Assembly: GCA_004835665.1 (NCBI GenBank)
Contig: RBKR01000027.1
Span: forward strand, 496,001-560,000
Origin: Phoma sp. XZ068
Taxonomy: Eukaryota > Ascomycota > Dothideomycetes > Pleosporales > Didymellaceae
Length of the DNA: 64,000 nt
Reading direction: 5' to 3'
Shown here: one piece after another, positions 1-10,802 of the stretch
How positions within the stretch are numbered: the stretch's first letter is position 1
How the letters are laid out: the number at the start of each line of letters is the position of its first letter
Notes under the pieces: model-generated
Databases searched by the model: none
What the model was told of the DNA's origin: nothing
The model's input: only the letters and a program-made list of their open reading frames with translations
Translations under genes and position numbers: made by a program

Positions 1-412
1 GAAGCAACAGGAAGCCGTGGGACGAGACATTCTGCACGAGTTAGACGGTTCGTGACTGGGTAATTTTTCCAGCAACGCAACGTCCAGCGCTGAATCATGC
101 CAATTGCTTTTTACAAAGGAACTTTTGAGATGCCAACACAGATTATGTTCTAGTAACCTGAAACGAAGAGGTGAAGTTGTTTCATTCAGAGCTTCAATCC
201 ATACTCCCACACTGCGCTTCTATCCTAGACCCACTACTGAGAACAGGATAGCAAAGTAGAAGCATTAAATACTGTCAGGAGCGAATCAGCTGCTATAGCC
301 ATAATACCTTGTACTCTATTATCTATCAGCTCCTCTTCCCCTTTTCTATTCACACAGAAACCAACACTCCATTACCCCATTCGTCCCACTACTAAGGTAT
401 GTACATTACTCA
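1..412. other. intergenic, left edge
   Basis: No convincing coding region. The right half is rich in pyrimidine runs, and the last 40 bases run into the 3' end of the minus-strand gene that follows. I see no other structure. Confidence 0.5.
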
Positions 413-1114
413 CTACATCTTTCCACCAAACCGCAACTTCCCAAACATCTTCCCCACCTTCCCCACCACATCTCCAACCATCCTCGACTTCCTCTGCTTT
501 TCACTAGCCAATCTTTTCCGCTGCTTCACCACCTTTCCACCCCCTCCATCACCACCCATCAGCCGTGCACCCATCTCCTCGCCCGCCGAATAACTCCCAA
601 CATCAACACCATTAACCTCCACCGTCCAAGCATAACTCGAAAGCGGCAATGCACTCGTGACATTCGTCGTCTTTGCACCCATACACACAACATCCTTCAC
701 TTCTCCCCACGTCTTCGACTCAGCGGCTACATTCACCTCCACACCTCCCTCACCCATCCCCTCATCAAACTCAGCTACGTATTCATCCTCCTCATCTGTG
801 CTCTCATCGGGTATATACTGATAAAACAGCCCCACCTGGCCGATCTGCACACCGTCTGCCTTCTCAGTGAGATTACATGCGAACACGTCGGATTTGGTGT
901 AGACGGGGGATGTAGGCGTGCTGATGTGCGGGAGGTAGTATCGGAATGGCGAGTCAGCGGAGAGGGTTGAACAGGCAGTTGTGAAGGAGGAGGGTGATGA
1001 GGAGATTAACGAGGCAGGTAAGGGTGTGCGCAGGGGGTTTTCGATGATGGTGTCGAGGGTGTGGTGAGCTGGGGAGCGTTTGTGGTGGGGTGAGAGGGGG
1101 TAGGGGGTGGACAT
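413..1114 (-). CDS. uncharacterised fungal protein, Ser/Pro-rich N-terminus, basic tail
   Basis: A 233-residue single-exon reading frame that I do not recognise. The chosen start opens with MSTPYPLSP; an in-frame Met 15 codons upstream is less likely because the intervening residues look like leader. The first 60 residues are Ser/Thr/Pro-rich. The middle (about 60-185) has mixed hydrophobic and acidic composition with an acidic patch (STDEEDEYVAEFDEG). The last 45 residues are Gly- and Lys/Arg-rich (KQRKRLASEKQRKSR), which could be a nuclear localisation or nucleic-acid-binding tail. No signal peptide or membrane helix is evident. Codon use and a sustained frame support a real gene, but no function can be assigned. 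Confidence 0.55.
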   Translation of the reverse strand: MSTPYPLSPHHKRSPAHHTLDTIIENPLRTPLPASLISSSPSSFTTACSTLSADSPFRYYLPHISTPTSPVYTKSDVFACNLTEKADGVQIGQVGLFYQYIPDESTDEEDEYVAEFDEGMGEGGVEVNVAAESKTWGEVKDVVCMGAKTTNVTSALPLSSYAWTVEVNGVDVGSYSAGEEMGARLMGGDGGGGKVVKQRKRLASEKQRKSRMVGDVVGKVGKMFGKLRFGGKM

Positions 1115-1376
1115 GGTTGCAGGGTGAAGTTTGGAAGACTTGATTTGCTGGTGTTGCAAACTTGTTTATGTGTTGGAGCATTTGTATGTTCGAAGCCTCA
1201 TTGTTGCGACTGTCTTTGACGTGTGTCTGCTCGAAGCCGAAGCAAGAAGAACAAAGCAGCAACCCAGCTCCTGCCAAATGTCCGAACAAAGACTTGAAAT
1301 CACTATGAACAAGAAACTGAAATTGCAGTATCATCGATTTCGTCCTCCGCTCACGAATCCTTCCCCGTACCTCTAC

Positions 1377-2762
1377 CTACGCCCTCACAGCATGCGCCAC
1401 ACTCGTCGCAGTCCTCAAATCACCCCCCCTCTTCCTCACACAAACCTCACACAAACACCCCTCCTTCACCCCAAACAAGAATATATCCACCCTCGCATTC
1501 GCCCTCCTCGCCCTCTCATTTTCCGGATCCCACAGCACAGCCGTGCGGCGCTTGATACTCTTCCCCAGCCTTACGGCGCTCGCTTTCCAGCCCACTCGTC
1601 CGCTGGTGACGTGTTGTTTTAGGCCTTGGATGTTGGCTTCGAGGAGGTTGAGGGGCCGGGTGGTGGGGTTGGGGTTTTCGAATGTGGTGACGCTGGCGTT
1701 GCTTGGTGCGGAGCGGGTGTGTAAGGACAGGTGAGAGAGGGGGATGGGTGGGGAGGGGGGGCTGTAGGCTAGGCTGCCTTGGAGTTCTGCGAAGGTGGTG
1801 GAGTGGGTGGTGCTTTGGTTGTGGGGTGGATCTGAGGTATGTTGCTCGGAGGTTGGTTGTTGGTGGTGGGTGTGTGTTTGGGCTGCGTGTCTAGCTGCGG
1901 ATGAAGAACGATTCGGCTGTGGCCTTAGAGCGTGCGGCTGGGTCGAAGGTAGGGGAGAGTAAGCCGGAAAATAGCTGTAGTTGCCTGGTTGAGAAGTGGT
2001 AGATGTATTACGATGAGAACTGAGACTTCCGCTAGATAGGTTGCTGGTTTGAGGAAGATGGTCTGCTGCTTCTTGGATCACTTGGTTGCGGAGGGAGGAC
2101 TGTACTGGTCTGCGACGGATGGTGCGAGTCCGTGATGGGGTGTGTGTTGAGAGTGTGTTTGGGAGTAGCTGGCCATTTGCACTGCGTTGATAGACACCAC
2201 GACTTGTGTTGTGCTGCTGCTGTGGTTGTAGTGAAGCGGCGGACGAAACAGGTACAGGAGCAGATCGCGGATTTTCATACAGATTGGCATTCCACAGTGC
2301 ACTGTGAGGCCGAGCTTGATATCGTCTCTCTTGGCCTGGCAGAGGTTCAGATCGAGGAGCTTCGCGCTGGCGTAGATCTTGCCGTGGATGTGACCGTTGA
2401 CTTGGCCTCCTGCGCGTGGATTGTTGGTTATTGTCCACGGTCCAAATGACCATACGTTCATCTTGTTGATAAACACCGGTCGATTGGTCATCTTGCGTAC
2501 TATCAACACGCGTATGTCGTGAATTACGGTGCACTCCTGTAGGCAGACTTTGCCGCACTTCCTCTGGTATGGCAGGAACAGAAGGATGCTCATGTACTGG
2601 TGTTCGACTGCGGAGAAGATCAGGAAACCGCTCTCGCAGACCTGCAGTCAGAGGAGGTGCCGCGTCCCAGTCGGTCGTGAGATGGAGGCCGACTGTAATT
2701 CTAGCCCACAGTGACTTTCGCCGTTCTGGAGCCAGCGGTGCGGCATAATCACGATCAACCAT
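1377..2762 (-). CDS. uncharacterised Ser/Gln/Pro-rich protein with basic Cys-containing C-terminus
   Basis: A 461-residue single-exon frame. The N-terminus (MVDRDYAAPLAPERRKSLWARITVG) looks like a genuine folded start. Residues about 70-370 are low-complexity Ser/Gln/Pro/His/Arg, typical of disordered fungal regulatory proteins. The C-terminal 90 residues are more ordered and basic, ending with a short cysteine pair (CLCEVC) followed by KRGG. Its upstream neighbour on the same strand (3028-4005) has similar composition and lies only 265 bases away, so the two may be exons of one gene. No family was recognised. Confidence 0.5.
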   Translation of the reverse strand: MVDRDYAAPLAPERRKSLWARITVGLHLTTDWDAAPPLTAGLRERFPDLLRSRTPVHEHPSVPAIPEEVRQSLPTGVHRNSRHTRVDSTQDDQSTGVYQQDERMVIWTVDNNQQSTRRRPSQRSHPRQDLRQREAPRSEPLPGQERRYQARPHSALWNANLYENPRSAPVPVSSAASLQPQQQHNTSRGVYQRSANGQLLPNTLSTHTPSRTRTIRRRPVQSSLRNQVIQEAADHLPQTSNLSSGSLSSHRNTSTTSQPGNYSYFPAYSPLPSTQPHALRPQPNRSSSAARHAAQTHTHHQQPTSEQHTSDPPHNQSTTHSTTFAELQGSLAYSPPSPPIPLSHLSLHTRSAPSNASVTTFENPNPTTRPLNLLEANIQGLKQHVTSGRVGWKASAVRLGKSIKRRTAVLWDPENERARRANARVDIFLFGVKEGCLCEVCVRKRGGDLRTATSVAHAVRA

Positions 2763-3027
2763 CAGAATCAGTCTGTTCTATGCGTAATCTGGATCAGTAG
2801 TTTGTGCAGGTGATGATTTTGAAGCTTTATGGTTTTGAAGGCAACTGCGATTTTTTGGAAGTCTGTGAGGCTACAACAGAAGGAGAAATTTTGGAACAAG
2901 TTCACAAAAGGATGGATTTCAGCGCTAGGACAACCAGAAATGAAGAAAGAAATCAAGTTTCCTACACTTGTAGCTAGTATAGAATCTGCCAGCGACACAG
3001 CCTGAGCGCTGAGACCTACCTTTCGCA

Positions 3028-4005
3028 TCACAAGCGTTGATACTCAGGAGCAATCTCCATCCACACATCTGGTTCATGGCGTCGCGACTTGCTGCCATGT
3101 GCCCTATGCCTCTGTCGTGTGTAAGGTTCCATTCGTGCTATAATATTTGAGGACGGCGTGCGCGGGGCTGGTGTAGGGGTGTGCTCGAGACAAGTTCGTG
3201 TATGTCTCAGACAAGGGCGATGGTCGCACAATGCTGCATCTCTCCGCGCTGTTACTGATTGCTGGGCGGATGATTGTACAGAAGGAACATTTAGCTGGTT
3301 GTCGAATATGGTAGGTGCTGGCATGCGGTCTGGCAGGATAGTTGGTTTGACAATACTGCTGGTCTTTTGTTCGTAGAGTTTATCTGGTGTTGTGAAGGTT
3401 GAGACGTACCTATTATCCTCATGGTCGTGGCCCCACTGCTCTTCGTTATTATTGGAAGAGGCACTTGAGCTGTTGTCAAGAAAATTGTATGGTCGTGATA
3501 TCGCAACTTCTGTGGATGGACCTAGGGTGGATAGTTGAGCCATGCGTTCATTAAAGGTTAGCCCGCATGGAGTACTATCTTCCGGCAAGGTGGGACTACT
3601 AGCTCGACCCTGAGTATCGCCATTGTGTGTTCGGGATCTAGGCATCCTACTTTCGTGGCTGCGCAGAGAGTTGACTGGACCGTAAGTGTCGTTGGTCTTG
3701 CGGTATTGTCGAGGCGTGGAAGGAGACTGGGCAGGAGTGAACAAATGCTCCACAGGAGCTGTAAGAACCACAGGCGAGCCTGACAGAGTGGTGAATAGCG
3801 TCTCGGATGCGCTCTGTAATTGTGGCTGTGGTGAAGGTCGATGCGGTGGTTGAGAGGCTGGCCGAGGTTTTCTGGCGCGCAGAAACAGTTGCAATATCGG
3901 AATTGGGTCTGGACACAACTGATGTGACCATTGTGTACGATCATTGTGCTTGTTTCTGGCCTGCTGACGGATGGCCTTGAACGGGAAGCACCATAAACAG
4001 TGCAT
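3028..4005 (-). CDS. uncharacterised Pro/Ser/His-rich protein
   Basis: A 325-residue open frame starting MHCLWCFPFKAIRQQ, a short Cys/hydrophobic head followed by a long disordered Pro/Ser/Thr-rich region. A stretch around 3370-3420 could be an in-frame intron (GTACGT donor, CAG acceptor, 51 nt), which would remove about 17 residues; there is no clear branch site, so I left it coding. The C-terminus is basic and His/Arg-rich and ends with EIAPEYQRL. It lies head-to-tail with 1377-2762. No domain or signal peptide was recognised, and the function is unknown. Confidence 0.4.
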   Translation of the reverse strand: MHCLWCFPFKAIRQQARNKHNDRTQWSHQLCPDPIPILQLFLRARKPRPASQPPHRPSPQPQLQSASETLFTTLSGSPVVLTAPVEHLFTPAQSPSTPRQYRKTNDTYGPVNSLRSHESRMPRSRTHNGDTQGRASSPTLPEDSTPCGLTFNERMAQLSTLGPSTEVAISRPYNFLDNSSSASSNNNEEQWGHDHEDNRYVSTFTTPDKLYEQKTSSIVKPTILPDRMPAPTIFDNQLNVPSVQSSAQQSVTARRDAALCDHRPCLRHTRTCLEHTPTPAPRTPSSNIIARMEPYTRQRHRAHGSKSRRHEPDVWMEIAPEYQRL

Positions 4006-4352
4006 TTCACAGACCTGAATAATGTGTGGAGACTAAGTAAAGAGAATAGTAGATGAGATTGGCATAATAGATAATGTAACTGCACAAGTAAGCAAACCTG
4101 ACAGCACAAAGAAGTTGATGAGACGTGCAAAGGTTGCAGAATGTGACAGTATATTCCAGCGCTATGCAAACATCAAGTATAAACGTCGTGAAGAGAGACG
4201 CTTTTCCAGTCCTTGAAACGCCAGGTGCGGGATGTTTTGCATCCTCATGCAACCGTACAGAGTAAAGAGAATACGGTATAGAAGTATATGTACGACTCGT
4301 GAGTCGCAGATCGCCATTACATTCTTACATATCGTGTCCAGCGTCGTCAGAT
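4006..4352. other. intergenic
   Basis: The region is 5' of the gene ending at 3028 and 3' of the Utp12-domain gene. It is AT-richer than its flanks. I see only short overlapping open frames with no coding character. Confidence 0.45.
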
Positions 4353-5684
4353 TCAGCGACGGCTCTTCAAGCCAGCACGACCGATCGTAGACCTCTTGGC
4401 TGGTTTCGACTCTTCTTCGCTTGACACGGCCTCGCCGTCATCCAGGTCGTCGCTCATAGGCTCGGACATATCGTCACCCGCATCATCGTCGGTCTCCTCA
4501 GCCTCGTCGTCGATCAGACCTTCGGAGTCCTCGCTGCCCTCATCGGAGTCTTCGTCGACCTCCATTGTAGTCGGCATTTCATCGTCTGAACTCTCATCAT
4601 CGTCCTCGTCGTCGTCGGCGCCTCGTATCCTCTTTCGTGTGCTGTCGAGCGCATCATCCTCGTCATCGACTGAAGACTCGTAGTCGTCCTCACCCTCAAC
4701 GTAGATGACTGCCTCGTCTTCGTCGTCACCGGCAGCCTTCTTCTGGTTTCTTCTCCTCAGCTCGAGCTGGGCCTGGAGCATATCCAGACGGCCTTTAAGA
4801 GAGAGCAGGGGCTGCAGTCCACTGGCACGCTCCTTCAACACCTTGTTCAACGTGGCAAGCTGCCTGACCAGCTGAGGCTGGCTTGCAAGGTAACCACCAT
4901 GAGCGGCGAGTGACCATTGCACCCAGACCATAAGCACACCAGCGCGACCAGGCTTCTTGTGTAGGCGCTCGGCCAGCTTCTGCAGCAGGTTGCCGACCAA
5001 CGGCGAGGGGAGGCGCTCGACTGTGGCGTAGATTGTGTCGATGTCGATGACTCGCAGACACGACTCCAGGAGTTCCTGGTCGTTTGTTCGCAGGGCTTGC
5101 GTGAGGACTGTACCGAGGGAGGAGGCTGAGGGTGCGGAGAGGGGCCGGTTGGTTGATGCGGCGGCCAGTGTTCTTGAATCGTTCGCGTCAAATGTGGTCT
5201 CGACATCTACAATGCGCGATTCTGTAACTGGCTCGGGCTCCTGTGCACGCAGCCTGTCGCCGAACGAAAGTTCCTCTGGGTCTGCGGTCTCGTCGTCCAT
5301 GGGTCGATCCTCGTCGTCGCCGTCGCCATTGGCAGCAGGGGCTGCATCATCCTTCTCGTCGTCTGAGCTGGAGTAGTGGCTCTCCTCCTCGGCGCTGCTG
5401 ATCTCGATTACGTCTTTTCCAGCATCCTCCATGTCGACGTCACCATGACCGGCCTGGCCTCCACCGACGACGGCAGCGGACTCGTCGACTTTTGTGCTGC
5501 GCGTGTTCTTGGCGCCGTTTAGTCTTGCTGAGGGCTTTGCTGCACCGCCGTTGAGGAGGGACTTGAGGCCATTTTGGCGGGTTACTGCGGGCGACTGGGC
5601 GAGCTTCGCTTTTTTGGCAGGCGGTGCGGTGTCGCGGCCGGCCTTTGCTGCCTTGGGCGTGCGAGAAGAGACGGCGGCGGGCAT
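4353..5684 (-). CDS. nucleolar Utp12-domain protein (UTP5/WDR43-like C-terminal module)
   Basis: A 443-residue single-exon gene. I chose the Met of MPAAVSSRTPK as start; the open frame runs 92 codons further upstream but that stretch lacks protein-like character. Residues 1-60 are basic with Lys-rich runs suggesting nuclear/nucleolar targeting. Residues 80-150 are acidic and Ser-rich. About 189-308 match the Utp12 helical domain (SLGTVLTQALRT, then LLESCLRVID, LVGNLLQKLAERL, GVLMVWVQWSL). The last 130 residues are a highly acidic Asp/Glu/Ser tail ending in a basic KSRR. In yeast, Utp12 domains close the WD40 proteins of the t-UTP/UTP-B parts of the small-subunit processome, which acts in 18S rRNA maturation. 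No WD40 propeller precedes it here. It diverges from the bromodomain gene. Confidence 0.82.
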   Translation of the reverse strand: MPAAVSSRTPKAAKAGRDTAPPAKKAKLAQSPAVTRQNGLKSLLNGGAAKPSARLNGAKNTRSTKVDESAAVVGGGQAGHGDVDMEDAGKDVIEISSAEEESHYSSSDDEKDDAAPAANGDGDDEDRPMDDETADPEELSFGDRLRAQEPEPVTESRIVDVETTFDANDSRTLAAASTNRPLSAPSASSLGTVLTQALRTNDQELLESCLRVIDIDTIYATVERLPSPLVGNLLQKLAERLHKKPGRAGVLMVWVQWSLAAHGGYLASQPQLVRQLATLNKVLKERASGLQPLLSLKGRLDMLQAQLELRRRNQKKAAGDDEDEAVIYVEGEDDYESSVDDEDDALDSTRKRIRGADDDEDDDESSDDEMPTTMEVDEDSDEGSEDSEGLIDDEAEETDDDAGDDMSEPMSDDLDDGEAVSSEEESKPAKRSTIGRAGLKSRR

Positions 5685-6837
5685 GTTGGCGGGCTGGTGC
5701 AGTGATACACGGCGAGGCTGCAGTGTTCGAGGTAGGTTGTCGCTGCCTGAAGCAGAGCGCAAGATGGGTGCAACCGAAAAAAAAATCTGGTGGAGCAGCC
5801 GAGCTAGGACCAGAGGCGGCAGGGATGCGGCGCTGCAGCAAAGAGTGGTCCCCAGAGCCACGGCATCACCGCAGCAAGCGTATTTTGACACCAGAATATG
5901 CCGCCACTCGACGAAGACGCGCTGCAGAGGCTCCGGCTGCGCGCAAAAAGTGCAGCGCAACGGCAGGCCCGGTGCAGTGCTGCAGTGGTTTGGGCAGACA
6001 TGCGACGCAAAGGGCTTAGCGCCAGCTCAGGGGGAAGGCACGCCTTGGCGCGCATCGGCAGGTCGGAGTTGTATTAAACAGAGGGCCGCCCATCTCAGTA
6101 TCTTCGTTCTTGTTGCTGAAGTCCTTCCCGATCTGCCTCCAATCAACGCGCGCCTCCGCCGAACACCGCCCACGACTCGCGCCCAACCAACCACCATCAG
6201 TGCATCTCCAGGCCCAATTCGCGACCGGGAGCCCAGGCCCTTGCGCTGCAGGAGTCACCAGTTGCCATAATTTATTGTCGCGTCCCCCAGCTGCTGCAGC
6301 TCGCTAGCGTGCTAAGAACGCCTGTGCTCAACCTCCCTCGCCATCCGTGCACTCCATCGCCAACTGTCGGTGTTGTTGTTGCACCTCTGCCAGAGGGCGC
6401 ACAGCTGCACGGGGCCTTCGCTGCATCTCGTACGCGCCGCGCTGCACAACGGGCCCGTTGTCGCCTTCACTGTCCGCGCGTAGACGTCTGACTCACCATC
6501 GCGTGCAGCTCTTTGACCTCGCCGCCGCCGCCCGGTAAGTCACGTGCACCTTGAGGTCGTTTCAGCCTCCGCAACATATATTCTCCTGCAGCCCCTCTCA
6601 CCTTGGTCGCATTGCTTTTGCGACCCAAGCCACACAACAACCCACCCCCACCTTACCTTTGCGACGCGCCCAGCAAAGCACCCCGCCAACGCCTACATCC
6701 GTCACAACCACGCGTCGATCATCACAAAAGTCGCGCGCGCGTCAACTGCAGCTTACTAATAATCTCAGCCTGCAGCTCCCATCCAACTCCGCTACTTGAT
6801 TAGCGCGCGCAATCACGTTCAACTCATTCATGGCCCT
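5685..6837. promoter_or_regulatory. divergent promoter region, Utp12-domain gene / BDF1
   Basis: About 1.15 kb separates the two opposing start codons. It is GC- and CpG-rich, with pyrimidine-rich stretches close to the BDF1 start. Several long open frames cross it on both strands, but they overlap each other, show no conserved protein character, and are probably by-products of the high GC content. It presumably holds both 5' UTRs and promoters. Confidence 0.5.
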
Positions 6838-9567
6838 ATGGCAGTAATGACATCACCCACCTTCGATAAGCCTACCCTGGATCTCAAGGCAGACGCGCCT
6901 GCGCCTGCGCCGGTGGACGCAATGACAATCGACACCGAGCCTAATGGGTGAGTGCAACTTTACCTTGGTGGCGCTTCACCGCGCAAACACCCTACTAACT
7001 CTCGCAGCGTCCACGATGATCTCTTCGATGAGCCCGTCAATGGCACCGATGCCGGCGCGACCGAGGAATCGAAACCTAGTACCAACGGTAACCACGCGAC
7101 TTCGGATATACCACCTCCTGCAGTAGAGCCCGCTGTCCAGCCTGTCACCAATGTCGCTAGTGGCATCGACGGCGTTGCACAATTTCTGCCTGACCACACT
7201 GACAGCAATTCGCTGTTCGGCGAGGACGATCTCGTGCAATCGGTAACAGAAGCCACCGAAGCTCCAACCTCGGACGTCCGCGACGAGCCTGCACCAGCAT
7301 CAGCGGAAGTTGCGCCAGTCGAAACACAGGCGACGAGCGAAAGCACACAACGTGTCCCCGAGACCCAGGTCACACCCTCGATCGAGCCCGTTTCTGCAGA
7401 CGCAATGGACACCTCCGCTGATGCGCCTGAAGACTCAACGACCGCGCCGCCCACGAAGCCGATGAAGGAGCTGTCCATCCAGCCAGAGTCTACAACACCT
7501 GCGAAGGCAGAACAGTCAGCAGACCGAGAAATGGAGGATGCACCACATTCTGGAAAGGTGCGACCGCGCGAAGATTTCGAAGAAGATAATGAGGACATAG
7601 CGCCAGAAGCAAAGCGCACCAAGACCGAGGAAGTGTCAAGCTCGAACGTAGATATCAAGTCTGAGCTGCCGGCGCAGCTTGTGCAAACAAACGGCTCCAG
7701 CACACCACGCGGTGATGGTACGGCAACACCTCGGGGCGTAGCTACAGTGATCTCGTCAGAACCGTCAGGTATACATCGCGCTGCCGACTACGAGCCATGG
7801 CCAACCACGCCCATGACCCAGGCGCAGAACAAGTTCTTACTCGAGCGTATAAGGAACACGAAGAAGATCAAAGTCTCTCTGGCGTTCAAAGATCCCGTGG
7901 ACCCCATTGCGCTGAACATCCCCACCTACACAACCATCGTGACGAAACCAATGGACTTGTCTACAATGGAAAGCAAGCTCAAGGAGAACAAGTACACTTA
8001 CGTGAAGGACTTCATGGAAGATCTCGACCAGATGATCGAGAATAGCGAGCTGTTCAACAACAAGCAGCACCCCGTCACACAGGCTGGGTACAACCTACGA
8101 GCATACTTCCTGAAGGGCATGGGCAAGATGCCAAGGGGAGGAGTAGACGAGCCGCCAAAGCCGGCAAAGGCCAAGAAGCCAACTGTGAGCACGGCGCCAA
8201 AGGCACCACGACGCGAGTCGAGGCCGGCACCACCTACCGTGAAGTCACCAGCTGCAGCTGCGGCAGCATCTCCTCCAGCGGCATGGCCTCTAGGACAGGA
8301 TGGCATGCCTCTCATCAGGCGCGACTCGACTAGTGCGAACGATCGGCCTAAGCGAGAAATCCATCGGCCGTCGAAGGATTTGCCCTACGCAAATGCCAAG
8401 CCTCGCAAGAAGAAGTACCAGCAGGAGCTGAAGTTCTGCGAGAGCGTCCTGACTGAGATCATGAAGCCAAAATACCAGCCGGTCACATACCCCTTTGTCG
8501 TACCCGTGGATCCTGTCGCTCTGAACATTCCGTCGTATCTCAAGATCATCAAGAAGCCCATGGACTTTGGAACGATTGAGAAGAACTTCAAGAACGGCGT
8601 GTATCAGAGCGCAAAGGACTTCCACGCTGACTGCATGCTTGTGTTCCAGAACTGCTACAAATTCAATCCTGAAGGCGATGCTGTAAATGCGATGGGCCAT
8701 CAGATGGAGGATTTGTTCAACAGCCTCTGGAAGGAGAAGGCCGACTGGCTGGCGCAGCATGCACCGGCCCCTGAGCAGTCCCCCGAAGTCTACTCTGATG
8801 AGGAAGACGAGGAAGAGGACGAAGAGGACGAGGAGGTGGATGCTGCCCAGGCACAGTTCCTAGCCATTCAGCAACAGATTGCTGCTCTCAACGAGACGGC
8901 GCAACAGTTGCTGAATGCCCAGAAGGGGGCCAAGCGTGCGTCGCCAAAGGCGCCGAACAAGAAGAAGCCCAAGCCGCCGGCACCGGTGAGAAAGAAGGTT
9001 CCTCTTGCGGTGCCACCTCCAGTGAAGGTCGGCGGCAAGCCCAAGGCCAAGGCAAAGCCACCGCAGCCGTTGAGCTTTGCTCAGAAGCAGGACATCTCCG
9101 AGGGCATCAGCACACTTGGTGATGCTGATATGAGGAAGGCGGTCCAGATCATCAGGAATGGCTGCCCGCACCTTGCCAACGTGCACGATGACGAGATGGA
9201 GCTCGACATGGACGAGATCAACGATGAGACTCTGCGCGAGCTGCTCAAGTTCATCAAGTCGCTGCGTGGACCCAAGGGAGGCGCTTCGGTTGCCGATGAT
9301 GACTTTGAGCCTCCACGACCGGTGCACAAGCAGACAACGGCCAGCAGACCGAAGAAGAACAAGCCCATGGGCAAGACGGAGCAGGAAGACAACATGCGCA
9401 AGATCCAAGAGAAGCTGCAGTCGTTCCAGGGCGGCGCTTCGGGTAGCAGCCAGTCTCCACCTGGTATGTTGTTAGTGCGTGACCTTGATGATGTAATACT
9501 AACCGATGCAGCCCATGAAGAGGAGAGCAGCGACGACGACAGCGGCTCCGAGAGCGAGGAGGAGTAG
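6838..9567 (+). CDS. BDF1: BET-family double bromodomain protein (Bdf1-like)
   Basis: Three exons: 6838-6947, 7008-9463, 9512-9567, giving 873 residues. Intron 1 (60 nt) starts GTGAGT and ends CTCGCAG. Intron 2 (48 nt) starts GTATGT, has ACTAAC and ends GCAG. Bromodomain 1 lies at about 309-408 (PVDPIALNIPTY, KPMDLSTME). Bromodomain 2 lies at about 511-618 (PVDPVALNIPSYL, KPMDFGTIE, NCYKFNPEGDAV with the acetyl-lysine-anchoring Asn). The ET domain lies at about 726-793 (FAQKQDISEGI to LLKFIKSLRG). Acidic Ser/Asp/Glu segments follow bromodomain 2 and close the protein. Family members read acetylated histone H4 and connect to TFIID and chromatin remodelling in the nucleus. The order BD-BD-ET and the length fit fungal Bdf1. 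Intron 2 is a multiple of three with no stop, so retention would add 16 residues before the acidic tail. Confidence 0.95.
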
Positions 9568-9781
9568 TCTGCTCGCTACCCCTTGGTGCGATTGGCCTGG
9601 GACCCTTGCTCTTGCGTTCCCGCATCTGACAGCGTTCTCGTTTCAACCTTCTTCCCGGCCAAACAAGCGATGGTACTTGCGTGCAACATGATGCGTCTCT
9701 TCTCCCACCGTTCTTCCACTTTGCTCTCGAGGATCTCGCTTGACAAGCTCACCAAGCGTGACAAACTGGCACAAGCCAATC

Positions 9782-10055
9782 ATGACGGTTGCGCAGCCGT
9801 CTGCGTTTGATGATCTGACCCCTCACACATCGCTTGTATAGTATCTCTCCCCAGCCGCAGCAGCGGCGTAAGAAACAAAAAGGCGTCTTGACCGCCGACG
9901 ACATTATGAGTGTGACGAGGCAGGCGATTTTGGATGCTTCGATTCGGAGGAAATTGGTGGATGACTTTGACCCAGGCGGTTTGGCGTGGGGGCAGGCGGT
10001 GTACGAGTACCCTTCGAGTAGAGACAGCGATAAATACCAGCAGTATCTTCACTGA
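9782..10055 (+). CDS. candidate small two-exon gene, 78 residues
   Basis: The best reading is exons 9782-9804 and 9842-10055, joined across a short 37-nt intron with a CTGAC branch-like site and a TATAG end. The product starts MTVAQPSA and then has a basic Gln/Arg/Lys stretch. It continues into a coherent region (LTADDIMSVTRQAILDAS, RRKLVDDFDPGGLAWGQ) ending YQQYLH. The start codon has A at -3. The intron is shorter than usual for a fungus and its donor (GTTTGA) is non-consensus, so the 5' end may be different. It lies about 215 bases downstream of BDF1 on the same strand. I know no family for it. Confidence 0.35.
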
Positions 10056-10802
10056 ATGTCTTGTCGGTTTCGTGTTGTGAGTCGTGAGGGTATTGGTGGT
10101 GGGTGTTGTGGACCCTTGATGTCGAGGTTAGTCTGCGACAAGAATGTGGAATTCCCAGAATATGTTGTGGTGTCTTGGGTGCAGTCGTGTTCTGTGAGGC
10201 CGTGGCTCGGTTGTGGTATCGTTATAGGGGTGATATTGCTACAGCATGCTGCACAGTGGGCGTCCCCGTTGAAGGGGCACAATGAGCGGCCAACGCTGAA
10301 AGGGAGGCGCCAGAATAGTGCTGCAAGACAGCAAGACCATATATCTGCCTATACAAACGTTAGCTGTTGCTCTGTCGTTGCGCAGTCGCTGCCTCGCACC
10401 GCATACTTACCGGCGTGTTGTTGTGGTGCATTGCTCTGTCTATGCAGCGGGCCAATGTACGAAGTACGAGTTCGGCACAAGGGGGAAATGAGAGCACACC
10501 AGCTCGAACGATGAAATCTGCACGAGACCAAAAACTCAAGCAGCACACATACTGCGACAAGCCGTCCGCGAGCAAACAGCCTCGAACAGAGGCCGAAGCG
10601 TCGCAGCGAGCGCAGCAGGCTCGGTGAGCAGAGCGATGCAGAGTGGGGATGTCGAGCGGGTGACCAACGCCCCTTCGACGCTTCGGCGGGCCTGTGGGCG
10701 GCCAGGGTGGACAGGGCTGGAGGCGCGCTAGTCCTGCCGCGAACTTTCCACTGAAGAGCTGTGGCCGGCCAACGCCAAACACGCGCGCCGACGACCGCAC
10801 GT
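10056..10802. other. intergenic, upstream of RVB1
   Basis: No supported gene. Open frames on both strands overlap in the GC-rich part (10350-10800) and show no family resemblance. The segment probably includes the distal promoter of RVB1. Confidence 0.4.

Noticed and set aside
5494..6307. Long plus-strand open frames between the Utp12-domain gene and BDF1
   Set aside because: They overlap the antisense of a real gene and each other; composition is what GC-rich DNA gives by chance, with no domain.
6960..7703. Minus-strand frame opposite the BDF1 N-terminus
   Set aside because: It is a mirror of the Ser/Pro/Thr-rich BDF1 coding sequence and has no independent support.
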